Part shown: one piece after another, positions 41,785 to 51,805 of the stretch
How the letters are laid out: every line of letters begins with the position of its first letter
How positions within the stretch are numbered: position 1 is the stretch's first letter
NCBI GenBank assembly: GCA_002049455.2
Contig: KV919089.1
Location: forward strand, 20,661-84,660
Length of the DNA: 64,000 nt
Source: Porphyra umbilicalis
Taxonomy: Eukaryota; Rhodophyta; Bangiophyceae; Bangiales; Bangiaceae
Direction of reading: 5' to 3'
Translations under genes and position numbers: made by a program
The notes under the pieces: model-generated
The model's database searches: none
Told to the model about the DNA's origin: nothing
The model's input: only the letters and a program-made list of their open reading frames with translations

Positions 41785-42055
41785 GCCGGTTGTCCGACCG
41801 GTTTTTGCCGTAGGGCGGCGGAGTGACGTCCCTACCCGTGGGCGTCGCGCGACACCGGCGGGGCGCCGCCGCTGCGGTGGCGCTGGCGGCACCATCTTCT
41901 TCGCCCCACGTTCCCCCCGTCACGGCTGCGTGGCTGTACGTGCCCCCGTGCGCGCTCACGACGACTGAGCCGGCCGTCGTGCCCGGTTTCGGTGCGTCGC
42001 CGAGCGCGCCACGGCCCTGAGGGCCGAAATATTGCACGGACGTGCCTGGAATTTT
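41785..42055 (+). repeat. Repeat family R1, partial copy d
   Basis: Matches the right (GC-rich) end of R1 (12735-12965 and the reverse complement of 48445-48690), including GTGGCTGTACGTGCC and the closing GCACGGACGTGCCTGG. The CGG microsatellite is shorter here. Confidence 0.65.
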
Positions 42056-43733
42056 TGAGATCCTAGTGTGCGTTTCCAGTGCGCAGAGCTGCATGGGGAG
42101 AATTTGTAATCATCTGAATGATTCCTATAGCTAATCCCACGATTTTAAGAGTCGCAGCAGCGGAGGAACATCTCCGAGAACTGCTTCTTAGACACGTATG
42201 ACCAAGACAGCAAGAAACTGTCACAGCCCTGTCTGAAGAGTGTGGGAAGAGTCCGGTCCTAATAATTTGACAGCCACCCATCGACCTCCTGGAAGTGCTC
42301 CGCTTACCTGTCACATCCACTGTCTCTATCAGCTTCGGCTGCGCTCCGTGAGAACATGTCATTCCGGGACAAACAGTGTCTCCTTGGACTTGGCATGAGA
42401 ATTTGCGGCCAGAAGGGTCGATCGACCCGGCGAGACTGACCCAGAACTGCCTTCTGACACCAACTGCACAGTGGTCTGAGTGAACTTCTCATCAACTGGG
42501 CCAATCACAGCGCGTGATCCATGAATGGAAGCGGAGCAGTCTTCGTGTGATGCCAAGAAACATGACCACAAGTGATGCACCTTCCGGCACGAGTGGCTGT
42601 CGCAAAAGAACGGCGATGGAGTGCTCACATGGCTGGAAGCCTGTCAAGTCTGATCAAGCCTCGAATCTGCTGACAGCTCGATACCACCCGCCTTCTGTGC
42701 TCGAGGCAGGGCCCTTCACAGTGTGCCCGTCTTGGAAGCGGCTGTTCACTCCAAGACTGTGTCAAGCCACGCAACTCGGACTGCCTCCGGTGGTCACCAG
42801 AGGTGTGCACATGAGGGAACACGGCCGTTGGGCTATTTTTATTTGGTCCCCCGGAGAGGCCCACGGCATAGTGTCTACCCCGACTTCGGCGGAGAACGCT
42901 GTGCCTGGCGTGGTCGACAGAGGTGGCTGGTGGCAGAGTTGTTCACGAGCACCATGTCATGGCTGGAGAAAGTTAGTCGGTGAGCTCGACAGGGAAAAAA
43001 CACAACCGCTCTGTCTGAGCAATGCAAATGAGGTTTTCCTATTTTGGTTTTTAATCTTGTTTTTTCTCACAATCACGACGATGGCGGCGAAAAAACAGGG
43101 AGGCAGAAACAATGCTGGGGGGGGGGGGAAATGACGCCGAGGTCGTGGTGGCAACGACACAGGGGGCGGTGTGGCAACAACGCCGAGAGTGGGGCGGCAA
43201 TTCTGCCGGGGGGCCAGCCGCAACGACGCCTAAAGCGGGGCGGTAGCGACGCCGGGGGGGTCGAGGGGCGGGCGGCGATGGCAGGGAAACGGCGCGACAA
43301 CGGCGTTGCGGGGGGCGACGATGATAGGTCGGCGGGGGCGTGACGATACGGGGGGGGAGGGGGGGACGACTGTGGGGGTGGGCGCGGGGAAGAGAACGGT
43401 GGGGGGCGCCAGCGATGGTGATCGGGGCGCCGGCCTGCTTTTAGCACTGGCGAGCAGAGCCCTGAACTGCTTGTTCAGAATTCAACGAGCTCATTGTTCA
43501 TGGCAAAACTCACTAGTGCCTAGGTTCCTCAAAAGTATCGAACACTGCTGGCAAGTGATGTGCAGTGCTCGATCCTCGAATGAACTGCTCGGTATCATGT
43601 TGTAAACAGGAAACTGAGGCGCGGTTGTCGTCCTCTCAGCATCTTGGGATCAGCAATAGCCTTTTCATTGGTCCATGTATGCTGTTGGTTAATTGTAACC
43701 ACTCTGCAATCGCCATTTCTTTGGAGGTCGGCC
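42056..43733. repeat. Repeat M2, long form
   Basis: Both ends match the short form at 38553-38705, and the middle 1.5 kb is unique here. No recognisable transposase. A plus-strand frame at 42514-43134 shows no domain. A G-rich low-complexity part lies at 43110-43420. Confidence 0.45.
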
Positions 43734-43806
43734 ATACGTGGTTTTCATTTGTGAGGAAGCTCACCAGGTTTGGCGCCAAGAAGAGATCACGTATCAGGCC
43801 ATTGTA

Positions 43807-44700
43807 GGGTTGTGCAACACGCCTAAGGCGTGTTCACGGACACGCCCAGGGCGTGTTTTATCGCGTGTCTAGGGCGTGTCACGCCAGCACGCCTGCCCAA
43901 ACATGGGGCGTGTTTTCGGCGTGTTTAATTACAGGATCATGCGCACTTATTAGGCTGGTTGCAGTGAGGTGGTCGTGTAAGGATTGCAACCGACTCGACC
44001 CCCGCCGAGTGACCGACATGACCAAGGTGGTGCTGCAAATGCGAGCTGCGCTGGCCAAAGAAGCGGCGCTGCGCAAGGCGGTGTCACCTGGGTCCCGCAT
44101 GGGCGATTTTGGTCAAGATGCCGGCGGAATGGTGGACCCCGATGATGACTACGAGGACGAGTGGAGCCCCCCGCCCGCTGCCGACAACGAGAACGACGCT
44201 GACGCGGGTGCGGTCGCAGGCCTGGCATCCAACGCCAGAAGCGTACCGAAAGAGTTGGACGAGGTGTCCCAGGCATGCCGCGAGCACGGAGAGGCGACAG
44301 CAAACGACGAAGAGTCGGAAATGAACGGAGCCAGCCAGCCGCCTCGCCTCCGCAAGTCCGATCTGGTGAGCATGTGCGAGGCTGACGTGGCGCGGAGCTT
44401 CGGCACGAAGGGTGTCGCTGCTGCAGTGGTTGGGGCGTCGAGCGCGGCAGGCAGCGGCCGCGGTCCTCGTCATACCAACGTGCTGTTCAAGGATGTGTTT
44501 GACACGACGTATCTGGCCAGCGCCAAGATTTTGTATCGTATGGAGCGGATTGGGCAGCGCATTGGTAGGTGCCATTTGGAGTTTTCATGGGTGTCACTGT
44601 AGAGCGCGTCGGGCGTGTTTGGTGTTTAACGGCGTATTTAGGGCAGGCCTTAACGTGTCACGATCGCACGCCCTTCGAAAAGGGGCGTGTTGCACAACCC
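43807..44700 (+). mobile_element. 894-bp TIR element with TA duplication
   Basis: Terminal inverted repeat GGGTTGTGCAACACGCC at both ends, flanked by TA (43805-43806 and 44701-44702). The ends carry many copies of GGCGTGT/ACACGCC (43820-43925 and 44600-44695), as expected of subterminal transposase binding sites. One ORF lies inside. Confidence 0.85.
44018..44602 (+). CDS. Unrecognised acidic protein inside the 894-bp element
   Basis: 194 aa from ATG 44018 (MTKVVLQMRAALAKEAALRK). The N-terminal helix is followed by an acidic region (DPDDDYEDEW) and a C-terminal stretch (FDTTYLASAKILYRMERIGQ). A splice-donor-like GTAGGT lies at 44564, just after the codons for GQRIG, so the last codons may be intron and the gene may be cut by the element's end. 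No family is recognised. It could be the remnant of a longer element protein or a captured host exon. Confidence 0.4.
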   Translation: MTKVVLQMRAALAKEAALRKAVSPGSRMGDFGQDAGGMVDPDDDYEDEWSPPPAADNENDADAGAVAGLASNARSVPKELDEVSQACREHGEATANDEESEMNGASQPPRLRKSDLVSMCEADVARSFGTKGVAAAVVGASSAAGSGRGPRHTNVLFKDVFDTTYLASAKILYRMERIGQRIGRCHLEFSWVSL

Positions 44701-44722
44701 TAGTGTCTATTCTACTGCTCCC

Positions 44723-44772
44723 GAGGCTGAAATGAGGCTCAAATGAGGCTCAGATGAGGCTCAAATGAGGCT
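44723..44772 (+). repeat. 11-bp tandem repeat
   Basis: Four to five copies of AAATGAGGCTC with single-base variants. Confidence 0.85.
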
Positions 44773-45178
44773 CCCTCTCATATGGCCTGGAAACGCGGCC
44801 TTTTCGGGGTGTCTAGGGCACCCCCTCCGATGCTTCATCGTACACAGCCGCCGAGTTGGTCCATAGGAGTGTGGACTGCGCCCAGTCCAGATCTATTGTC
44901 AGAAAGAGCAGCCGAGGCCGGGAACATGATCACAGAGAGGCATCAAAAGCAGCTTTAAATGAGGGAAATCGACTTGAATGAGGCGGCCAGAAGAAAAGAC
45001 ACTAGCCCAATGTAGTTCCACATGCAATTTTAAACTGAGATCCGGTTGCAACATGGACTATTCAGGTAAATGCAGTATAATCGTCAGGCATTAGAGTGGG
45101 GACTAGGTTCAGGGGCGATATTGAGTGCTGTTCGGGCTGACGTCCCTCGCCCGTGAGCCTTGGGCGTAAGCGTCGTTA
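44773..45178. other. Spacer, no gene seen
   Basis: No frame or repeat recognised between the tandem repeat and M3 copy 2. Confidence 0.4.
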
Positions 45179-45806
45179 TGGTGCGTGTCCCAAAAATGGG
45201 ACATGGCGGTTTTTTCTTTTTTTATCGGCCCGCTGGCCTTCTGCAACGGTCCGATAATGTAATGTGACCCACTCCGTCCCACTGTGCTTCCAGAACAGCC
45301 CCTGACAGTGTTAGCAGAGGCGGCACATCCTGACGTTACATGGGGGAAAGTATCATTCATTGCAACTTTGGCAGGTGACGATCACGCGCCCCAATCAAAT
45401 GCACAGATACTAGAGCAGGCATGTGCTGACAATTTGTGCACGAAGAAAAGGGCACCACCTTTCCAATAAAAACGTGAAAAAGACCCCCATGTAGCCCCCT
45501 GTGAAGAAATTACGATTTGTGACACCCCTCATCGAAGCTCCAGTTAGCACATGAGCTTTGGCGTTGCAAATCTGTAACCCCAAGAACCTGAAAAAGACTG
45601 GCCCCAAGGTCGGGGCTATCTGAGAGGTCCACAGAACAGGGCCCACAGGCGGGTCTTAAGGAGTTGTCAGCCAAGCACGCGTCGGGAGAGGCTCTTTCCA
45701 TGGAGGCCAGTCGAGAATTTTCTCGTACCCCACGCCGCCTGCCCCCGTGCAGTGACATATCAGTCCTTCAGAAAACGCGCATGTCTCAATATTGGGACAC
45801 GCACCA
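45179..45806 (-). mobile_element. TIR element M3, copy 2 (628 bp)
   Basis: Same length as copy 1 and in the opposite orientation, with TA on both sides (45177-45178 and 45807-45808). Ends TGGTGCGTGTCCCAAAAATG and its inverse with two mismatches. Confidence 0.85.
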
Positions 45807-45811
45807 TATGA

Positions 45812-46013
45812 ATAAAAACGTGAAAAAGACCGCCATGTATCATAGCCACCTGTGAGGAAAACACGATTCGGGACACCCCTCATCGAAGCTTCAGTTAGCA
45901 CATGAGCTTTGGCGTTGCAAACCTCTAACCCCAAGAACCTGAAAAAGAATGGCTCCAAGATCGGGGCTGTCAGAGAGGTCCACAGAACAGGGCCCACAGG
46001 CAGGTACTAAGGG
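45812..46013 (-). repeat. Partial third copy of M3 beside copy 2
   Basis: About 200 bp repeats the part of M3 at 45465-45655 in the same direction, directly after the right end of copy 2. It is either a partial tandem duplication or a truncated second insertion. Confidence 0.7.
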
Positions 46014-46029
46014 TGAGGTGGTAATCACA

Positions 46030-46062
46030 GCCTTCGATGTACTGCAGCAGTACATCGAAGGC
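46030..46062. repeat. Perfect 33-bp palindrome
   Basis: Arms 46030-46045 and 46047-46062 are exact inverse copies (GCCTTCGATGTACTGC) around a single A. A weaker partial copy of the arm (GTACACCGAAGGC) follows at 46071-46083. Confidence 0.85.
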
Positions 46063-46083
46063 CAGATGCAGTACACCGAAGGC

Positions 46084-46983
46084 AGATGTTCCAATGGGGT
46101 GACGTGCTCCATATATGTTTGAGGTGGGTGTTCCGGTAGCTTTCCGCCCCCCAGCTTTCTGGGATGTGTGCTTCGTGCAGCATCTTTGGCTGTGCATCCA
46201 TGAATGGACGGGGTTCGAATGCACGTGCGTGGCCTCCCCTTGTTACGCCGTCTTTTTGCAGAGCTCTGGTGGCACCAACCCCCCTGAGTGCCTCATGGCA
46301 GCTTCGACTGAGCGCGAGCCCCCGTCTTACCTCCCAGTGCGCCCCGCCGGCCTTCGTCGCTTTCTCTCCCTTGTTGCAACGTTGCCGTTGTTGGCTGCCA
46401 CCGCTGCCTGCGGAAGGTGGAGGGGGTGGTGTCACCACCGCTCCTGTGCCCCCCCCCCCAGTTCGCCCACTTTTTTTTCGGCTGGCGGGGCTCCCTCTCC
46501 TCACGCCACCAACAGCGACGCTGTCACCCCCGCCGCTGCTATCTTTGCTGGCGCCTCTGCTGCCGCCGTCCCGTCTCCTCTCCGCCCACGACCCCTGTGC
46601 ATACCCCGAAGAGTTGGCGACTTGAGGGTCCGCACATCCCCAGATGGTCTTGGCATGGTGCACGGCGGGGGGGATGCGCGGCGAGAGGGTGGCGCTGTGG
46701 CAGCGTGGGCACGAACACGGTGAAAGCGGTGTCGCTGTTGGTATTTAGTGGGGAGGTGAGGTTCTGACTGGGCATGTTGTCGGAGCTCGGGGTAGTTGTC
46801 GTGAGTCGGTGGGTGGTTGCATCGCGAGGAAGCAAAACGGCTCAGGACAGACGCCCCTCTGTCGCCACTTCCAGACCACTGTATTCGGAGGCGATCCAGT
46901 GGATCAGACGTCCGTCGGATGACACTGCACAATCCAGTGGATTACCCAGATGCGCTTCACTACACGTCTACAACGGCTCCCAT
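46084..46983. other. Region without a recognised gene
   Basis: Overlapping open frames on both strands (46115-46723 plus, 46025-46663 minus) lie in GC-rich sequence without recognisable domains, and I do not call them. Confidence 0.4.
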
Positions 46984-47567
46984 GAGTCACCTTCATAAAA
47001 TGACTGATCTGATCGGAAAAGGACAAACCGCGGAACCCCCTGGAAAGGGTCTCTGAGGCCGGTGATCACAGTCTGGAGGCTGTTGAGACAGATCGGCAAG
47101 GAGTCGTACTAACGCCAGCGGCCAGATCGTTTAAGACGACCTCAGAGGCTATAAATCTGCAGTTGTCTAGACCATGTCACCAGCAAGTGCTGCAGGCGGT
47201 GGCTGGTCTCCGTTCTTATTTCCGGGGGGGCCACAGTCCATCAAAGAAAACCAAGAAACAGGGTGCCGCAGTGCACCATCTGGGGGGGGGGAGAACAACG
47301 TTTTCTTTGACGGGTCCTTGCGCAGCCGGAAGTAGATACTGGGAAAGGCCACTGCCTGCAGCTCTTGCTGGTGACATGTTCTAGGCAATGGCAGATTTAT
47401 AGCCTCTGAGGTCGTCTTAAACGATCTGGCCGCTGGCGTTAGTACGACTCCTTGCCGATCTGTCTCAAGAGCCTACAGACTGTGATCACCGGCCTCAGAG
47501 ACCCTTTCCAGGGGGTTCCGCGGTTTGTCCTTTTCCGATCAGATCTGTCATTTTATGACGGTGACTC
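46984..47567. mobile_element. 584-bp imperfect palindrome (foldback element or hairpin locus)
   Basis: The left arm (46984 to about 47255) and right arm (about 47301-47567) are inverted copies, strongest in the outer 200 bp. A unique centre of about 45 bp lies at 47256-47300. Each arm holds TATAAAT (47150-47156, and inverse 47395-47401) pointing toward the centre. No transposase. A transcript through it would fold into a long hairpin. Confidence 0.85.
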
Positions 47568-48439
47568 CGTAGTTTTTTCCAAGAAAAATACACCGTTACA
47601 CATCTCGCACGAGGTCGTGTGTCCTTTCTGACGAGTTGTGAAAAGAACAGAAACTGTCAGGTAGTCTTCTTCTCGTGTTCCTTTCTTTCTGCCGTGTTGC
47701 CCTGTATCCGGGTGCATGGAGGACTCCTGGACCAAACAGGAGCAAAACACAACTTTCTTGGAGAGGGTTGTTCGTGGACCTTTGAAGGGCGCTGGTGACG
47801 GCAATGTAGGTTGTTTTCATCAGAAACACATCGTTCTTACCTTTTCTGCCCTCCGAAGGCGACAGTGACCAGATACATGTATCACTTCCCCAGCCTGCCA
47901 TATCCACCTACACGCCAGCTTCTTTAGGGCACCGGAATGTGCGTGTGCTAAACCCTCAGTATAGCCCAAAAGAGGGAACGGGAGCAGCCACAGGAAGCCT
48001 AAAGGACTATCTCTGTGACAAACTGTCCCCAGACCTCCCAATCGACGTGCGCGAGCTGCCTATGGAGGTCCCAGGATACCAGAGCACCCTGAGTCACTTC
48101 CAAAGTTGCCAAGCGCATGCGTGTATGGTACACCGCCCCCCAATGGGCGGGTGTACTGCCATTGAGCACCAGCTCCTGCCGGCAACTCGTTTGAATTGTG
48201 TCGCGGTGGTGGGGCAGGAAAGCAGGGCTCTGTCGCCTGGACTGCAGAAGGCCTGCTATGCGCACGCTACATCGGCTTGGCGACTGAACTCGATGGAGCT
48301 CGAGTCAGACAACCCGACTTCCCCAAGCACAATCTCAGCTACATTAAACGTGGCACACTAAGTATTGCGCGGAACAAGTACGCCCTTTCACATGTTGCGT
48401 TCAACCTGAACGCTCCAGCGTTCAAGTGAATCAGGTTGA
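47568..48439. other. Region without a recognised gene
   Basis: A plus-strand frame (47939-48361) has no recognisable domain. A short inverted repeat (GCGTTCAACCTGAACGC) lies near 48396-48413, next to the R1 copy. Confidence 0.4.
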
Positions 48440-49165
48440 ATTCCAGGCACGTACGTGCAGTACCCTGGCCTTCAGGGCAGTAGCGCGCTCGGCGAGGCAT
48501 CGACACGGGGCACGCCGGCCGACTCCATAGCCGCGAGCGCGCACGGGGGCACGTACAGCCACGTTGCCATGGCGTGGGGAACGTGGGGCGGGGAAAGGGG
48601 TGCCGCCGCCGCCACCGCAGCAGCGGCGGCCCGCCGGCGTCGCGTGACGCCCACGGCAGGGGCCGTCACTCCGCCGCGCAGCGCATCTGCGCACGGCAGG
48701 CGGGGCGGCCGACAGGGCGCACCGGCGGGCGGGTGCAATCGACCACCGCGCGACGGGGCGCCTCTAACCGCGCCGCTAGATGGCGTCAGACACTGCCGAC
48801 CAGCCGCCGCGACAGCAGCCGGCGCGCAGGCACGATCGCCCGCGGGTCATCGCGGGCGCGTCAAACCCCGGAAGTCGCTGTGCGCCGTCGCCGCGCGCAA
48901 CTCGGGGCGGTGGGGAGGTGGCAGGGGAGTAGGCACCGCCCGGGCTCTGTGACCCGTGTGACAGGACAGTCCTTCTCAGCCGCGTAACTATATTTGCTTT
49001 TAGAGTCATCGCGACCCTTCCAACGCTGACACGCCCTCAGATCCCTGAGGACAAGAATGCAGACTGCCACGTCTGAAACTGAGAGCAAGTCCCTTGATCT
49101 AAGTATATTCGTGCATCACTTCACTTTGAGAGCACCCTGTCCTAAAGGCCAGGGAGTTCCGTTCA
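48440..49165 (-). repeat. Repeat family R1, copy b (uninterrupted)
   Basis: About 725 bp in reverse orientation to copy a. It lacks the minisatellite insert and the 131-bp MITE of copy a, so it serves as the empty site for both. It contains a CGG microsatellite (48600-48635). Confidence 0.72.
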
Positions 49166-49319
49166 TGTCTCGCAAACAAAACCAAACGCTGACAACCCTG
49201 AAAGAAGCACCACAGCAGCAGCCCGGGACAGGCACAAAGCGGCACCATCCTGCACCGACAAGATCACCCCCCCCAGCGAGCCCTGACCACCACGCAGTAG
49301 TCGACGCCCGCCCCAGCCC

Positions 49320-50470
49320 GAGGGCAGCGATAGGGGGGAGGGGCATCCGGGGACGGCGCCAGCTGCGGCGGGGTCGGCGACAGCCGCGGGCAGTGGCTGC
49401 CGGGAACGACGGCAGCAAGGGGCGGCAGAAGCGGCAGGCGGGGGCGACGGCGGCAACCGCGGCCGGAAGCGGCAGCGGCAGGCAGGGCCGGCGGAGACAA
49501 GTGGCTGCGGCAACAGCGGCAGCCCGCGACAGCGGCGGCGGCGGCGGCAGCCACAGAGGGCAGCAGCGGCGGCAGCGGTCTGGGATGCCGGCGGTGGCAG
49601 TGGACGGGGGCGGCGACAGCAGCCGGAGGTAGCTGCGGCGGCGGCTGCAGCGACCCGGGGTGGCGGCAGCGGCAGCAGTCGGGGGCGTCGGCGGCGGCAG
49701 GGGCCGCGGGCGGCGGCGGCAGCGGCCGGGGGCGTCGACGGCGGCTGCGGCCTTGGGCGACGGCTGTGGCAGTGGCCGGCGGGGACGGCAGCAGCCGGGG
49801 GCGGCGGCGGCGGCGGCAGGCAGGGGCGGCGGCGGTAGGCGGAAGCAGCAAAAGAGGCCCAGGGCGGTGGCAGCGGCAGCGGCCAGGGGCAGCGGCGACG
49901 GCAGGCAGGGGAGACGGCGGCGACGGCGGCCGGGGGCGGCGGCGGCAGGCAAGGGCGGCGGAGGCAGGCGGCTGCGGCAACAGCGGGGGCCGGCGACGGC
50001 GGTGGCGGCAGCGGCAGCGGCGGCCTGGGGCGGCCGCGGCCGGGGGCGGCGGCGGCAGCAGGTGGGGACGACGGCGGCAGCAGCAGCCGGGGGGAGACGG
50101 TGGCGGCAGGCGGCGGCGGAGGTAGCGGTTTGGGGTGGCGGAGGCGGCGGCGGCGGCAGCCGCTGGGGGCGGCGGCGGCGGCAGCGGCCTGGGGTGGCGG
50201 CGGTGCCAGTTGCCGGGGGAGGCGACAGCAGCCGGGGGCGGCGGCGGCGGCGGCAGGCAGGGGCGGCGGCGGCGGGCGGCTGCGGCAACAGCGACGGCCG
50301 GAGACGGTGGCGGCGGCAGCAGCAGCGGCGGCCGGGGGCGGCGGCAGCGGCGGCTGCAGCGGCCCGGGGCGGCGGCAGCGGCAGCGGCCGGCGGCGTCGT
50401 CGGCAGCAGTGGCTGGGGGCGCGGCGGCAGCGGCTGGTGGTAGCGTCGAGCTCCGCTGGGCGAGGGGCTG
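49320..50470 (+). repeat. GGC-rich triplet repeat, about 1.15 kb
   Basis: Imperfect GGC/AGC/CGG triplets leave long open frames on both strands (up to 448 codons), encoding only Gly/Arg/Ala or Pro-rich strings. There is no codon preference or domain, so these are not called genes. Confidence 0.88.
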
Positions 50471-51184
50471 GGGGGCAGCTGGTGACGGCTTGGTCGTTGG
50501 GGCGTGCATCTAAAGTCTATCGCATCTTACTAGTCCTATCGAAAAACGGCTCTGGTTTCGACGCATGTACATCAATCGGCCCCAAAGTTCGTAGACGTAT
50601 CAGAGGGTGGCCCTCGGGTCCTCAGAAGAAAAAACGGAGCACGAAGCGCAGCACATCCCACCCGTTGATGCCCACTTTCGCATTCGTATCGATCAGGGGC
50701 ATCCGATCCGCCCGATTCTCGACAGCACCCGATTTACGACTGACCAAATCGGGAGGAACGCAAGGACAGGGAGGCTACGTTTTCAGCCTCGTGATCGGGA
50801 TCTCGTCATGCCGCACGGAGAAAGAGCAAGGACGGTGCCAGCTGACCAAAGGAAGAGAATTTACGGTGAACAAGTATCTGAGAAGCGTCAGCCATATCAA
50901 CTTACTGGCAGCGGCCTCCGACTAATGTGCACAGCTGGACGCCCACCGGCGTCGGCGGCACGCTGCCCTGGCTGTCGGCGCCCGCTGCCACCGCCCGCGC
51001 ACGCGCGCCGTCTGAGCGCAGTGCCGCCTCCATCCCCTGCCCCCCCCCCCCCCCACCCGCCCACGCTCGGGCCCTTCTGATGGTGGGCCGGCGCGGTTGG
51101 CCCGTGCGGGTTGTGGGGTCGGCAACGGGGAGGCGGATGTAGGCGCGGTGGCGGATGCGGTTGCGATCGCAGCGCCGCCGCCAG
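50471..51184. other. Spacer before copy B, no gene seen
   Basis: Mixed composition, with a run of C at 51042-51056. The five bases before the LTR are GCCAG. Confidence 0.4.
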
Positions 51185-51576
51185 TGTAGCATATCTCTGC
51201 TCCCAATTGGCAATTGGCCACGAGTAGCCCCCTTGACTGACCGAATCCACGGACTTGTGTGACTCGGCTTGTGGCACGCCCTTTGGGGGGTTACTTCCGC
51301 ATTGTTTTTTTTTATTGCTTGTTTGCTTGCCTGTCTTATCTGTCTGCCGGCACTCATTACGATCGCTTGATCGGATGGTCGATCGACCAGTGCCGTTGTT
51401 TGTATTAAACCACCGTGGGTCCGGGGTCGCCGTCGTGGGCACCACCCGGCTCCCCATCGGATGCCCTCCCACAAAAGGTCTTCCTCCTCGCCGCGACGGG
51501 GATAGAACTCGCTTTATTGCTTGGCTACGGTCGATCTCAGTACACTGGTAATTGAACCAACGTTATTAATACCACA
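51185..51576 (+). repeat. 5' LTR of copy B
   Basis: 392 bp, TGTAGCATA...TACCACA. It is followed two bases later by the candidate primer binding site TGGTGGAGCAGCAGGGG (51579-51595). Confidence 0.9.
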
Positions 51577-51805
51577 TTTGGTGGAGCAGCAGGGGATACC
51601 CTCGCCTTCATCGTGCCTCGCGGCACGGTGTCCCCGAGAACTTTCTCGCTGCCTCGTGGCATTGTGACGGTGTCGATACGGTCGCTTGGCGCGCGGGGCG
51701 TAAGCCATCGACTTGTGGGCGTGGTGCCGGGGGCATCACGGTTGAGATCTCCGACGTTGGCGCGCAGGGCGTAAGCCAAGTCGGAACACTTGTTCAGGTC
51801 CCAGT

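Noticed and set aside
46025-46723. Overlapping plus and minus frames of about 200 codons
   Set aside because: No domain, homopolymer-rich, and both strands are equally open, which indicates composition and not coding.
49116-50925. Long open frames of 390-448 codons on both strands in the GGC-rich region
   Set aside because: They encode only Pro- or Gly/Arg/Ala-rich strings and exist because the triplet repeat lacks A/T for stop codons.
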